A DNA stretch of 53,239 bases. Source: JACTMI01 sp964618415. GTDB lineage: Bacteria > Acidobacteriota > Thermoanaerobaculia > Multivoradales > JAGPDF01. Positions within the stretch are counted from its first letter, which is position 1. Each line of letters starts with the position of its first letter. Both the position numbers and the translations under genes were made by a program. The stretch is from contig CAZUAT010000009.1 of NCBI GenBank assembly GCA_964618415.1, forward strand, positions 1 to 53,239. Direction: 5' to 3'. The notes under the pieces were generated by a model. That model did no database searches, had not been told where the DNA came from, and saw nothing but the letters and a program-made list of their open reading frames with translations. Below, piece by piece: positions 1-7,918 of the stretch.

Positions 1-2054
1 TCGAGCGTGGCCTCGATCCGAGCAACCGGGCGCAGCTGGGCGCCCATTACACGAGCCGCGAGGACATCGAGACGCTGGTCGAGCCGGTGCTGATGGCCCC
101 GCTGCGCCGCGAGTGGGCGCAGGCCGCAGCGCTGATCGACCGCCTGCTGACGACCGGCCGCAAGACGGAGGGCCCGCCGCCGAAGCAGCCGCTCGGCGGG
201 GCCGCGCTCAAGAAGGCCCGGGTCGAGGCGGAGATGTTCGCGCTGCGCTTTCTGGACCGGCTGGAGAAGGTCCGGGTACTCGATCCGGCCTGTGGTTCGG
301 GGAACTTCCTCTACGTGACGCTGCGCAAGCTCAAGGGGCTCGAGAGCGAGGTCTACGACTTCATGCTCGATCGCGGCCTGCAGACACCGCTGCGCGTCGG
401 CGTGGGCCCGTGGCAGCTCTACGGCATCGAGATCAACGCCTACGCCCACGAGCTGGCCCAGATGACCGTCTGGATCGGCTACCTCCAGTGGCTCCGCCAG
501 CACGGCACGACGACCTGGAAAGAGCCGGTCCTGCAGGCGATGTCGAACATCGAGTGCAAAGACGCCATCCTCGACCTGACCGACCCCGACCACCCCAAAG
601 AACCCACCTGGCCCCCCGTCGACTACATCGTCGGCAACCCCCCGTTCCTGGGGGGAAAGATGCTTCGCCGCGAGTTGGGAGACGAGTACGTCGATCGCCT
701 GTTCGCTGTCTACGACGACGCCGTGCCGCGCGAGGCCGACCTATGCTGCTACTGGTTCGACAGGTCCAGAAAAGCACTCATAGAGGGAAAAAGCTCCCGG
801 GTGGGCCTGCTGGCTACTCAGGGCATCCGCGGTGGCGCCAATCGCAAGGTGCTCGAGCGCATCAAGGAATCCGGCGACATCTTCTGGGCCGTCAGCGACC
901 GCGACTGGATACTTGACGGTGCAGCGGTGCATGTCTCGATGGTGGGTTTCGACGCCGGAGTTGAGTCGGGGCGCACTGTGGACGGCGCGTCAGTAGAAAC
1001 CATTCATGCCGACCTGACGACTGGCGTCGCGACGGTGTCTGCTCGAGCGCTCTCCGAGAACCAAGGCAAGAGTTTCATGGGAGACACGAAAGGTGGCCCA
1101 TTCGAGCTGCCTTTCGACAAGGCGAAGGATTTCTTGGGGATACCGAATCCGCACGGTCGCCCGAACTCGGACGTTCTGATTCCCTGGGCGAACGGAATCG
1201 ACTTGACGCGTCGACCACGAGAGTTGTGGATCGTGGACTTCGGGGTGGGCACGCCGGAGCAAGAGGCGGCGCTCTATCAGGGGCCTTTCGAATACATCTC
1301 GGAAGTGGTCAAGGTAGCCCGAGCAAAGTCCCGCTCGACCATCGGGAAGTGGTGGCTGCACGAACGCGCCCGCGAGGACATGCGCACTGTTGGGGCGGCC
1401 CAAATGCGGCTCCTGGCGACGGCGCGTGTGACGAAGCACAGACTATTCTCGTGGCTTTCGTGCCCAACGCTGCCGGATAGCGCAACCTTCATTTTCGTCG
1501 GCGAGGCGGATTCCCTCCTCGGTGTTCTGCATTCCCGACTGCACGAGTCCTGGGCACTCGCGCAGGGGACGCAGTTGCGGGAGAAGGAGAGCGGGTTTCG
1601 GTACACGCCGACGACCTGTTTCGAGACGTTTCCGTTTCCTTCGATGAACGCTTCTCAGGAGGCGGCGATCGGGGAGGCGGCGCGGGAGCTGGATCAGTCG
1701 CGGCGGGCGTGGCTGAATCCGCCGGAGTGGACGCAGGACGAGGTACTCGAGTTCCCCGGTTCGGTGGACGGGCCGTGGAAGCGGTTCGTGCACGAGCCGA
1801 ACGCGAAGGGGATCGGCACCGTGCGGTGGCCGCGGATCGTGCCCCGGGATGCCGAGTGCGCGGCGAAGCTCGCCAAGCGGACACTGACCAATCTGTACAA
1901 CGAGCGCCCCGCCTGGCTCGACAACGCGCACCGCAAGCTCGACGAAGCGGTGTTCGCCGCCTACGGCTGGCCGGCCGATCTCACCGACGAGCAGATCCTC
2001 GAGCGCCTGCTGGCGCTCAACCTGGAACGGGCGAGGGCCGAGCGTCCGGCGTGA
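1..2054 (+). CDS. DNA methyltransferase (MmeI-like class I adenine MTase), 5' truncated by window
   Basis: The reading frame is open from base 3, so the gene begins upstream of the window; 683 residues are visible. The first visible residues include LGAHYTS, a motif found just before the methyltransferase domain of MmeI-like (type IIG/IIL) and related large DNA methyltransferases. SAM-binding motif I is seen as DPACGSGNFL (around residue 95) and catalytic motif IV as NPPF (around residue 213), which is typical of N6-adenine methylation. The C-terminal half should hold the target-recognition region and ends with a conserved-looking YGWPADLTDEQILERLLALN segment. Whether a nuclease domain exists upstream cannot be seen. 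Some bases in the middle (about 1000-1500) are less GC-rich than the flanks, as is common in restriction-modification genes. It neighbours a toxin-antitoxin pair, so this may be the edge of a defence island. The family call is strong; type II versus orphan methyltransferase is open. Confidence 0.85.
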   Translation, partial: ERGLDPSNRAQLGAHYTSREDIETLVEPVLMAPLRREWAQAAALIDRLLTTGRKTEGPPPKQPLGGAALKKARVEAEMFALRFLDRLEKVRVLDPACGSGNFLYVTLRKLKGLESEVYDFMLDRGLQTPLRVGVGPWQLYGIEINAYAHELAQMTVWIGYLQWLRQHGTTTWKEPVLQAMSNIECKDAILDLTDPDHPKEPTWPPVDYIVGNPPFLGGKMLRRELGDEYVDRLFAVYDDAVPREADLCCYWFDRSRKALIEGKSSRVGLLATQGIRGGANRKVLERIKESGDIFWAVSDRDWILDGAAVHVSMVGFDAGVESGRTVDGASVETIHADLTTGVATVSARALSENQGKSFMGDTKGGPFELPFDKAKDFLGIPNPHGRPNSDVLIPWANGIDLTRRPRELWIVDFGVGTPEQEAALYQGPFEYISEVVKVARAKSRSTIGKWWLHERAREDMRTVGAAQMRLLATARVTKHRLFSWLSCPTLPDSATFIFVGEADSLLGVLHSRLHESWALAQGTQLREKESGFRYTPTTCFETFPFPSMNASQEAAIGEAARELDQSRRAWLNPPEWTQDEVLEFPGSVDGPWKRFVHEPNAKGIGTVRWPRIVPRDAECAAKLAKRTLTNLYNERPAWLDNAHRKLDEAVFAAYGWPADLTDEQILERLLALNLERARAERPA

Positions 2055-2067
2055 CCGGGCGGCGCTA

Positions 2068-2304
2068 CTACGCGTCGGGGTGGTCCCGCTCGTACTCGGC
2101 GATCAGTTCGCGCACGGTCGGTAGGAGGGCGACGGGGACTTCGATCAGTGTCTCGCGCGGTGTGCCGAGCGCGACTTCATGCTCGGCGATCGCGTCGTCG
2201 TCGCTCTGGCCGTCGTAGGACTCGGCAACGCGCCGGACGCGGTCGGCGTCCCGGCCTGCGGGGAGCTGTGGATCCTTCTGCCTGGTCATCCTCTGCGCCG
2301 CCAT
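2068..2304 (-). CDS. small conserved-looking acidic protein, function unknown
   Basis: This 78-residue protein is acidic in its centre (ESYDGQSDDDAIAEHE) and ends in an amphipathic segment (IEVPVALLPTVRELIAEY). I do not recognise a named family. The layout, a charged linker followed by a short helix, resembles small proteins that sit next to toxin-antitoxin or restriction genes, but no catalytic or DNA-binding motif is visible. It lies in the 350-base gap between the methyltransferase and mqsR on the opposite strand, and converges on the methyltransferase with a 13-base gap. Two starts are possible: ATG at 2304 or ATG at 2289 (MTRQKD). It would be transcribed divergently from mqsR, with about 100 bases between them that hold the mqsRA operator. 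Confidence 0.6.
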   Translation of the reverse strand: MAAQRMTRQKDPQLPAGRDADRVRRVAESYDGQSDDDAIAEHEVALGTPRETLIEVPVALLPTVRELIAEYERDHPDA

Positions 2305-2382
2305 GGTGCTGAGAAGTAGGATTCAATCATGTCGGGAACCGAACTGTGGGTACGGCCGGCTCTGTCGGCGCCTCGACAAGAC

Positions 2383-2397
2383 TAACCAAGTAGGTTA
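2383..2397 (+). promoter_or_regulatory. mqsRA operator overlapping the -10 box
   Basis: TAACC-N5-GGTTA is a perfect inverted repeat 9 nt before the mqsR GTG start. The known Escherichia coli MqsA site has the same core, AACC-N5-GGTT. The right half overlaps TAGGTT (2391-2396), which fits a -10 hexamer, so MqsA bound here would block RNA polymerase. The leader would be only a few bases long. Confidence 0.8.
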
Positions 2398-2405
2398 TTC
2401 TCTGC

Positions 2406-2711
2406 GTGGAAAAGAAGCGGCCCCACTATCTGCTGGCGCAGATCCAGGCCGGTGTGCGGCGGGAGGGCCGACGGGCGTTCACGGCGACCGCTCTGCGAGG
2501 CGGCGCCGAGATGGGCTTGAGTGTCTCGGTCATGATCGAGCTGGTCTGCACGATGCCTCGAGGTTGCTTCTACAAGTCGATGACGACGCTCTACGACCAT
2601 ACGATCTGGCAGGACGTGTATGTCGTCCCCACCCCTGCCGGTGCGGCCTACGTGAAGGTGACCGGGTTCGACGACGGGCGCCCGCCGGTGATTCAGTTCA
2701 AGCGGAGGTGA
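2406..2711 (+). CDS. mqsR: MqsR-family mRNA interferase toxin
   Basis: This 101-residue protein matches the MqsR family in length (E. coli MqsR is 98) and in its signature segment FYKSMTTLYDHTIWQDVY at about residues 56-73. MqsR is a RelE-fold ribonuclease that cuts mRNA, mainly at GC-containing triplets, and is neutralised by MqsA. The start is GTG at 2406, chosen because MEKKRPHY aligns with the usual N-terminus; there is no clear Shine-Dalgarno and the -10 box lies only 9 nt upstream. The antitoxin gene follows 3 nt after the stop, in the toxin-first order normal for this pair. Expression is probably repressed by MqsA through the palindrome at 2383-2397. The family residues appear intact, so I expect an active toxin. 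Confidence 0.93.
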   Translation: MEKKRPHYLLAQIQAGVRREGRRAFTATALRGGAEMGLSVSVMIELVCTMPRGCFYKSMTTLYDHTIWQDVYVVPTPAGAAYVKVTGFDDGRPPVIQFKRR

Positions 2712-2714
2712 GCC

Positions 2715-3131
2715 ATGCAGTGTCCGGCATGCGGGTGGAAGGCGATGCGGCGGGCCGTGCGGAACCTGCCGCTGAGCTACAAGGGCCGGTCGGTCACCGT
2801 ACGCGAGCTGTCCGGGTCCTTCTGCCCGAAGTGCGGCGAGGGCGTGCTCGAGGACGCCAGCAATGCCCGATACGCGGAGGCGCTGGATCAACTGGTGCGG
2901 GAGACGAACCGCGCTTCGCTGCCCGACCTGCGTGCCATCCGCCGGCGGTTGAAGCTGACCCAGGCCGAAGCCGCCGAGCTGTTCGGTGGCGGCGTCAATG
3001 CCTTTTCGCGCTACGAGCGCGGTGAGACCGAGCCGCCGCGCAGCCTCGTGCAGCTGCTGCGGATTCTCGATCGCCGACCGGAACTGCTGGCCGAGCTGCG
3101 GCCAGCGCCCGAGCGCCGTCCCGGCGCCTGA
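2715..3131 (+). CDS. mqsA: MqsA antitoxin: zinc finger plus HTH
   Basis: This 138-residue protein has the two-domain MqsA layout. The N-terminal YgiT-type zinc-binding domain has two CxxC pairs (CPAC at residues 3-6 and CPKC at about 37-40). The C-terminal Xre-like helix-turn-helix (about 70-130) contains LTQAEAAELFGGGVNAFSRY, nearly the E. coli MqsA recognition-helix region. In the family the N-terminal domain binds MqsR and the C-terminal domain binds the operator. The gene starts 3 nt after mqsR, so the two are co-transcribed and probably translationally coupled. The protein likely autorepresses the operon through the AACC-N5-GGTT site. Compared with E. coli it has a short extra C-terminal tail (RPAPERRPGA). 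Confidence 0.94.
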   Translation: MQCPACGWKAMRRAVRNLPLSYKGRSVTVRELSGSFCPKCGEGVLEDASNARYAEALDQLVRETNRASLPDLRAIRRRLKLTQAEAAELFGGGVNAFSRYERGETEPPRSLVQLLRILDRRPELLAELRPAPERRPGA

Positions 3132-3152
3132 CCCGGGACACCGGCGCGCAGC

Positions 3153-3197
3153 GTGCGCCCCGTGAAGGCGCCGGCGCCTTGACCGGTGGGGGCGCAC
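3153..3197 (+). terminator. nested GC-rich stem-loop after mqsA
   Basis: An outer stem GTGCGCCCC (3153-3161) pairs with GGGGCGCAC (3189-3197). Inside it lies a perfect 16-base palindrome, AAGGCGCCGGCGCCTT (3165-3180). It begins 22 bases after the mqsA stop. There is no T-run, so it may be a weak or factor-assisted terminator, or another structural site. Confidence 0.5.
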
Positions 3198-3298
3198 GTC
3201 ATAGCTTGGGGCGGTCGGCTCCGTGACGACAGGATGCGCGGTACGGTTCGGGCGGAGGTCCGCTCTGGGAAGGGCCGACTTGCCGGAGGCGCGTGAAG

Positions 3299-3892
3299 AT
3301 GTGGGATCTGCTGTTCGACTTCCAGGGGCTGCTCGAGCGCGGGGTGGACGCGGTGGCGTACGCCGTCATGGCGATCGCCGCGACGGTCTTCTTCCTGCTC
3401 CGGCTCGGGCTGGCCCTGTTCGCGGGGGACGGCGGGGACGGCGGTGACTTCGACGCCGACGTCGGCACCGACAGCGACGCCTCGTTCGCGTTCTTCTCGG
3501 TCCTCTCGATCCTCGCCTTCTTCATGGGTGCCGGCTGGATGGGTCTCGCCTGCCGGCTCGACTGGGGGCTCGGCCGCCTCGCCAGTTCGGCCGCGGCAAC
3601 CTCGTTCGGCCTCCTCATGATGGTGCTCGCGTCGGCGATGATGTGGGGCGTGCGCAGGCTCAACCGCGACGTCGGCTACGAACTCGACACCGCGGTGGGG
3701 CGGGTGGGACGCGTCTACCTGACCGTTCCCGAGAAGGGTGCCGGCGCCGGGCAGGTGGAGATCACCGTCTCCGGGCGCCGCAAGATCCTCGCCGCGCAGA
3801 GCGCCGGGCCCCGCTTCGAGCCGTTCAGCAACGTGCGCGTGGTCGCCGTGCGCGCCGATGACGAAACCCTGATCGTCGACGCGGCCGACTGA
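3299..3892 (+). CDS. NfeD-like membrane protein, flotillin partner
   Basis: This 197-residue protein has an N-terminal membrane segment (about residues 15-40), an acidic Gly/Asp loop, two further membrane segments (about 60-115) and a soluble C-terminal OB-like domain (about 125-197, GRVGRVYLTVPEKG onward). That layout matches the short NfeD1b class, whose genes are normally paired with flotillins, as in Bacillus yuaF-floT. NfeD partners are thought to support flotillin function in membrane microdomains. ATG 3299 is chosen because GGAGG at 3285-3289 lies 9 nt upstream; an in-frame GTG at 3293 is only 3 nt from it. The flotillin gene follows after 31 nt, so the two form an operon. The domain assignment is moderately strong and is strengthened by the neighbour. 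Confidence 0.8.
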   Translation: MWDLLFDFQGLLERGVDAVAYAVMAIAATVFFLLRLGLALFAGDGGDGGDFDADVGTDSDASFAFFSVLSILAFFMGAGWMGLACRLDWGLGRLASSAAATSFGLLMMVLASAMMWGVRRLNRDVGYELDTAVGRVGRVYLTVPEKGAGAGQVEITVSGRRKILAAQSAGPRFEPFSNVRVVAVRADDETLIVDAAD

Positions 3893-3923
3893 CCGTCACA
3901 GCCAGGCAGCAAGGAGAAGAAAC

Positions 3924-5498
3924 ATGCCGTTCGGATTCAGCTCGATCGCCGTCATCGGCGTCCCCGTACTCCTCTTCCTCTTCCTGGTCACCATGCTGGT
4001 GCGCCAGTATCGGCGCTGCCCGTCGAACCGCATCCTGGTCGTCTACGGCAAGGTCGCCGGCCAGCGCGCCGCCAAGTGCATGCACGGCGGCGGCACCTTC
4101 GTCGTGCCGCTGCTGCAGAGCTACGCGTATCTCAATCTCGAGCCGATGACGATCGAGATCGAGCTGGCGAACGCGCTGTCGAAGAAGAACATCCGGGTCA
4201 ACGTGCCGTCGACGTTCACCATCGGCATCTCGACCGCGCCCGACATCATGAACAACGCCGCCGAGCGTCTGCTCGGGCTCTCCGAGCAGGCGATCGCCGC
4301 GCAGGCGCGCGACATCATCCTCGGCCAGATGCGTCTCGTGATCGCCACCCTGTCGATCGAGGAGATCAACCAGGACCGCGAGAAGTTTCTCGACCTGGTC
4401 AACAAGAACGTGTCGCTCGAGATCAACAAGATCGGCCTCGAGCTGATCAACGTCAACATCCGCGACATCACCGACGAGTCGGGCTACATCGAGGCGCTCG
4501 GCCGGCGGGCCGCCTCCGAGGCGATCAACCAGGCCAAGGTCGAGGTCGCCGAGGCCGACCGCTCGGGCTCGATCGGCCAGGCGACGGCCAAGCGCGACAT
4601 GGACGTGCAGGTCGCTGACCAGATCGCGCAGTCGTCGATCGGCCAGAAGGCCGCCGAGCGGGAGCAGCGCATTCGCACCGCCAAGCTGGAGGCGGAGGGC
4701 GTTGCCGGCGAGGCCGACGCCGAGCGCGAGAAGCAGATCGCCATCGCCGCCCAGCAGGCGCTCGCCGTGCAGGGCAAGAAGAGCGCCGAAATGGACCAGC
4801 GCGTCAAGGTCGCGACGCTCGAAGCCGAGGCGGTGCGCGGCGAGAACGAGGCGAAGGCGAAGATCGTCGAGTACCAGGCGACGCTCGCCGAGCGCCAGGC
4901 CGACGCCAAGCGGCGCGGCGACGTGGCGCTCGCAAACGCCACCCGCGACGTGCTGATGGCCGAGAAGGAGCAGGAACTGGCGCGCCTCGAGAAGACCGAG
5001 CTGGCGCAGCAGATGATCGAGCGCAAGAAGGTCGAGGTCGACGCCGAGGCCGAAGCCGAGCGGGTGCGCCGGATCGCCAAGGGCGAGGCCGACGCCGTGC
5101 TGGCGCGCTACCTCGCCGAAGCCGAGGGTGTGCGCAAGGTGCTGGAGGCCAAGGCGTCCGGCTACGAGAACCTGCTCAAGGTCTGCGGCGAGCGCAAGGA
5201 CCTCGCCCCTGCCCTGCTCATCATCGAGAAGCTCCCCGAGCTGGTGGCCGAACAGGTCAAGGCGGTGCAGAACCTCAAGATCGACAAGATCACCGTCTGG
5301 GACAGCGGCCAGGGGAGCGAGACCGGGTCGACTGCCGGCTTTCTGCGCGGGCTGATCTCCTCGCTGCCGCCGGTCCACGAGCTGGCCAAGCAGGCCGGTA
5401 TCGACCTGCCCGAAGTCCTCGGTCGCATCCACGACACGCAGCGGGCCAGCGAGTCCGTCGACTCCTCCCGGGCGGGCGAGCGGTCCACCGCCCCGTAA
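3924..5498 (+). CDS. flotillin-like SPFH-domain protein
   Basis: This 524-residue protein has an N-terminal hydrophobic hairpin or transmembrane segment (residues 7-28), an SPFH/band-7 domain (about 30-190), a long Ala/Glu-rich coiled coil (about 190-420, with repeats such as VEVAEADRS and KLEAEGVAGEADAER) and a C-terminal oligomerisation tail. This is the FloT/YqiK flotillin plan. Flotillins form large membrane-bound assemblies linked to membrane order and protein quality control. The start has a good AAGGAG Shine-Dalgarno about 8 nt upstream. The gene is paired with the NfeD-like gene in the usual order. A floT symbol would be reasonable, but the exact subgroup (FloA, FloT or YqiK) cannot be fixed by eye. 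Confidence 0.92.
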   Translation: MPFGFSSIAVIGVPVLLFLFLVTMLVRQYRRCPSNRILVVYGKVAGQRAAKCMHGGGTFVVPLLQSYAYLNLEPMTIEIELANALSKKNIRVNVPSTFTIGISTAPDIMNNAAERLLGLSEQAIAAQARDIILGQMRLVIATLSIEEINQDREKFLDLVNKNVSLEINKIGLELINVNIRDITDESGYIEALGRRAASEAINQAKVEVAEADRSGSIGQATAKRDMDVQVADQIAQSSIGQKAAEREQRIRTAKLEAEGVAGEADAEREKQIAIAAQQALAVQGKKSAEMDQRVKVATLEAEAVRGENEAKAKIVEYQATLAERQADAKRRGDVALANATRDVLMAEKEQELARLEKTELAQQMIERKKVEVDAEAEAERVRRIAKGEADAVLARYLAEAEGVRKVLEAKASGYENLLKVCGERKDLAPALLIIEKLPELVAEQVKAVQNLKIDKITVWDSGQGSETGSTAGFLRGLISSLPPVHELAKQAGIDLPEVLGRIHDTQRASESVDSSRAGERSTAP

Positions 5499-5517
5499 AG
5501 GTCGGCGGCGATCGCAG

Positions 5518-6426
5518 TCAGGCAGGGGGTGGCTGGAGCCTTGCTGCGCCGGCGAAGACGACGGCGATCCAGAGCAGGTCGGCGAGCAGCAGGTGCAGCA
5601 ACTGCAGCGCGATCGGCGCCAGCAGCGCGACGTTGACCACGCCGACGACGACCTGCAGCAGGGCGAGCGCCGCGGCGGCCCGCGCCGCCGGCGCGCCGCG
5701 GCCGCCGTCGAGAGCCAGCCTCCAGCCTGCCAGCAGCACGACCCCGGCGGCGGCCGCCGCCAGGACCGGGTGCGCCAGCCGCAGGCGCAGCAGCAGGTGC
5801 GCGCCGGCGCCGAACTCCTGCTCGAGCGCGTGCGCCAGGTCACGGGCCGGAAAGAGCGTGTCGCCGAGCGCCGCCACCGCACCGGAAGCCCCCGCCAGGG
5901 CGAGCAGGCCGAGAGTCGCCAGCCAGCCGCGCGCGAAACGGGGGGAGCGGGCGCTCCGGGGCCAGGCGCCGCCGGCCGCCGTGTGGACGCAGAGGGTGAG
6001 CGCGGCCAGCAGGAGGAAGGTGTTGACCAGGTGGGCCGCCATCGCCCAGGCACGCGCCAGCGAGGCGTTGTCGGCGACCAGCTCGAACAGCACCAGCCCG
6101 GCGCCGAGCAGCGCTTCGAGCAGGATGAACAAGGTCGCCCAGCCGGCGGCCTGGCGCATCGGATCCCCGCCCGGGCGGGCACGGAAGGCGGCGAAAGCGA
6201 GCGCCAGCACAGCCAGCAGGGCGATCCCGCTGGTCACTCGATGGGCGTACTCGATCGCCTGCGCCGCCGAGTCGGCAGCCGGGATCAGCTGTCCGTCGCA
6301 GAGGGGCCAGTGACTGCCGCAGCCGGCCCCCGAGCCGGTCGCGCGCACCACCGCGCCCCACAAAATGACCAACAGGTTCCAGCCCAGGACGGCCCAGGCC
6401 AGAGCGGTGAGGCGGCGGTTCGACAC
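5518..6426 (-). CDS. ctaA: heme A synthase (COX15/CtaA)
   Basis: This 302-residue polytopic membrane protein has the CtaA signature segment ATGSGAGCGSHWPLCDG at about residues 30-46, which carries the conserved cysteine pair, followed by EYAHRVTSG at about 60-68 with a heme-ligand histidine. Further conserved histidines occur in AHLVNTF, LAHPVLA and LLHLLLAD, consistent with two heme sites across eight membrane helices. The enzyme oxidises the heme O methyl group to make heme A for cytochrome c oxidase, so the organism probably respires oxygen with an aa3-type oxidase. The start is GTG at 6426, with a TAGGAT box 6 nt upstream and no Shine-Dalgarno, so the mRNA is probably leaderless. It converges with the flotillin gene and is divergent from the RDD operon. 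No other oxidase-assembly gene is nearby. Confidence 0.93.
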   Translation of the reverse strand: MSNRRLTALAWAVLGWNLLVILWGAVVRATGSGAGCGSHWPLCDGQLIPAADSAAQAIEYAHRVTSGIALLAVLALAFAAFRARPGGDPMRQAAGWATLFILLEALLGAGLVLFELVADNASLARAWAMAAHLVNTFLLLAALTLCVHTAAGGAWPRSARSPRFARGWLATLGLLALAGASGAVAALGDTLFPARDLAHALEQEFGAGAHLLLRLRLAHPVLAAAAAGVVLLAGWRLALDGGRGAPAARAAAALALLQVVVGVVNVALLAPIALQLLHLLLADLLWIAVVFAGAARLQPPPA

Positions 6427-6432
6427 GGCCGG

Positions 6433-6461
6433 ATCCTATCGGCAAGCGGACGTACGTCCGC
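6433..6461 (-). promoter_or_regulatory. ctaA promoter with upstream 16-bp palindrome
   Basis: On the minus strand, TAGGAT (6438-6433) lies 6 nt before the GTG start of ctaA. Just upstream of it is GCGGACGTACGTCCGC (6446-6461), a perfect 16-base palindrome placed in the -35 to -10 spacer, where a repressor could act. The -35 hexamer itself is weak. Confidence 0.55.
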
Positions 6462-6493
6462 CGGTGGAGCGGCCGCCGGCGAGCGGGCCGGGG

Positions 6494-6522
6494 TTGCCAA
6501 GCGCGCGCAGGCGCGATAGAAA
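6494..6522 (+). promoter_or_regulatory. promoter of the ten-gene RDD/MoxR operon
   Basis: TTGCCA (6494-6499), a 17-base spacer and TAGAAA (6517-6522) form a good sigma-70-type promoter. The predicted start point is near 6529, giving a 14-base leader to the ATG at 6543. It is the only convincing promoter seen before the run of overlapping genes to 16150. Confidence 0.65.
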
Positions 6523-6542
6523 CCTCCGACTTACGGACGAAA

Positions 6543-7343
6543 ATGGTCAGAGACCTCGCACGCGCCGCGTGGCACTACGAGACGTCCGGCCAGGTGCTCG
6601 GCCCGATTACCGGCGCCGAACTGGCGGGACTCGCTGCGTCTGGCGCTCTGGCGCCGGGTGACCGCGTCTCCTTGGACGCTGGCGCGACGTGGCAGGACTA
6701 TGCGTCCGTGGCCGACACGCTCGCCGCGGCGCTCGCCGCTCCGCCGGCCGCGGCAGCCGGCGAAGGCGCCCCGTCGATGCCGGCCTGCTCCCTCTGCGGG
6801 CGCAGCTTCGACGAAGCCGATCTGCTGGTGTTCGGCGACGACAGAGTCTGCGCCGACTGCAAGCCCGTCTTCCTGCAGCGACTGCGCGGCAGTGAATCGA
6901 CGATCCGCCACTGGGACTTCGGCGGCTTCTGGATCCGCTTCGGGGCACGGATGATCGACGGCATCATCCTCGGCGCGGCCAACTTTGCGATCCAGTTCGG
7001 GTTCCTGTCGAGTCTCGGAGAGATGAACCCGACCGAGCCGCCGGGCCCCGCCTTTTTCGTGATGTTCTGCGGCATGTTCCTCCTTCAGATGGGGATTCTC
7101 GCCGGCTACAACATCTACTTCGTCGCGCGCCACGCCGCGACGCCCGGCAAGATGGCCTGCCGGCTGCGGATCGTGCGGTCGGACGGCTCGCCCCTGACGT
7201 GGGGACGCGCCACCGGGCGATTCTTCGCCGACCTGCTGACCGGGATGACGATCGGGATCGGCTACATCATCGCGGCGTTCGACGAGGAGAAGCGGGCGCT
7301 GCACGATCATCTCTGCGACACGCGGGTGGTGCGGACGGGATGA
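6543..7343 (+). CDS. GYF-like / zinc-ribbon / RDD membrane protein
   Basis: This 266-residue protein has three parts. Residues 9-65 resemble the GYF_2 domain (WHYETSGQVLGPITGAELAGLAASG). Residues 80-105 form a short zinc ribbon (CSLCGRSFDEADLLVFGDDRVCADC). Residues 120-265 form an RDD membrane domain with GFWIRFGARMIDGIILG, the family's Arg and Asp residues, then ATPGKMACRLRIV and a final HDHLCDTRVV. RDD proteins are small polytopic proteins, some of which act in transport; the substrate here is unknown. It is the first gene of a ten-gene overlapping operon and ends in ATGA shared with the next start. Confidence 0.8.
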   Translation: MVRDLARAAWHYETSGQVLGPITGAELAGLAASGALAPGDRVSLDAGATWQDYASVADTLAAALAAPPAAAAGEGAPSMPACSLCGRSFDEADLLVFGDDRVCADCKPVFLQRLRGSESTIRHWDFGGFWIRFGARMIDGIILGAANFAIQFGFLSSLGEMNPTEPPGPAFFVMFCGMFLLQMGILAGYNIYFVARHAATPGKMACRLRIVRSDGSPLTWGRATGRFFADLLTGMTIGIGYIIAAFDEEKRALHDHLCDTRVVRTG

Positions 7344-7918
7344 TCGGCTGTCCGGCCTGCCGGGCACCACTCTCGCCCGAGGTGCTCGGCGCGCCGACGT
7401 TCGAGGCCTGCGCCGACTGTCGCACTCCGCTGCGGGTGCGCCTGTTCCCGGCCGCCTTCCGCGCGGCCGCTGCGGCGCCGGCCGCTCTGGCGGCGCCCGG
7501 TGACGCCACCTGTTTCTTTCACGCCAGCCGGCGAGCTGCCGTGCCGTGCGCCGACTGCGGGCGCTACCTGTGCGCGCTGTGTGACCTGGAGATCGCGGGG
7601 CGGCACGTCTGCCCGAGCTGCGCCGCCCGCCGGGCGGGCGACGCGCGCGAGGACCGGTTCGTGCGCGAGCGGACGCTGTGGGACAGCCTCGCCCTCGCCC
7701 TCGCCGTCTACCCGATGCTGATCTTCTACTTCAGCATCGTCACGGCGCCGGCGGCGATCTTCATCGCGATCCGGTACTGGAAGGCGCCCCTGGCCCTGCA
7801 GCGACGGTCGCGTTTCCGCTTCGTGGTGGCAATCGTGCTGGCTTCGCTCCAGCTGCTCGGCTGGATCGGAGTCTTCGGCCTGATCCTCTACGTAACGATC
7901 GTGGGGCCCGTCCAGTGA
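7340..7918 (+). CDS. zinc-ribbon/B-box membrane protein
   Basis: This 192-residue protein starts with a zinc ribbon (CPAC at residues 4-7, CADC at about 23-26), followed by an Ala-rich linker and a B-box-like metal cluster (CFFHASRRAAVPCADCGRY, then CALC and CPSC, about 54-93). Two or three membrane helices follow (about 110-145 and 155-185). No enzymatic motif is visible. The start at ATG 7340 overlaps the previous stop by 4 nt, which decides it over longer in-frame options. The protein probably acts with its operon neighbours at the membrane, with the metal clusters in the cytosol as protein-binding modules; that role is inference. Confidence 0.75.
   Translation: MIGCPACRAPLSPEVLGAPTFEACADCRTPLRVRLFPAAFRAAAAAPAALAAPGDATCFFHASRRAAVPCADCGRYLCALCDLEIAGRHVCPSCAARRAGDAREDRFVRERTLWDSLALALAVYPMLIFYFSIVTAPAAIFIAIRYWKAPLALQRRSRFRFVVAIVLASLQLLGWIGVFGLILYVTIVGPVQ

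Noticed and set aside
6543..7343. A true RING or ubiquitin-like system from the B-box zinc fingers.
   Set aside because: No E1, E2 or ubiquitin-like genes are in the window; the metal clusters alone do not support it.
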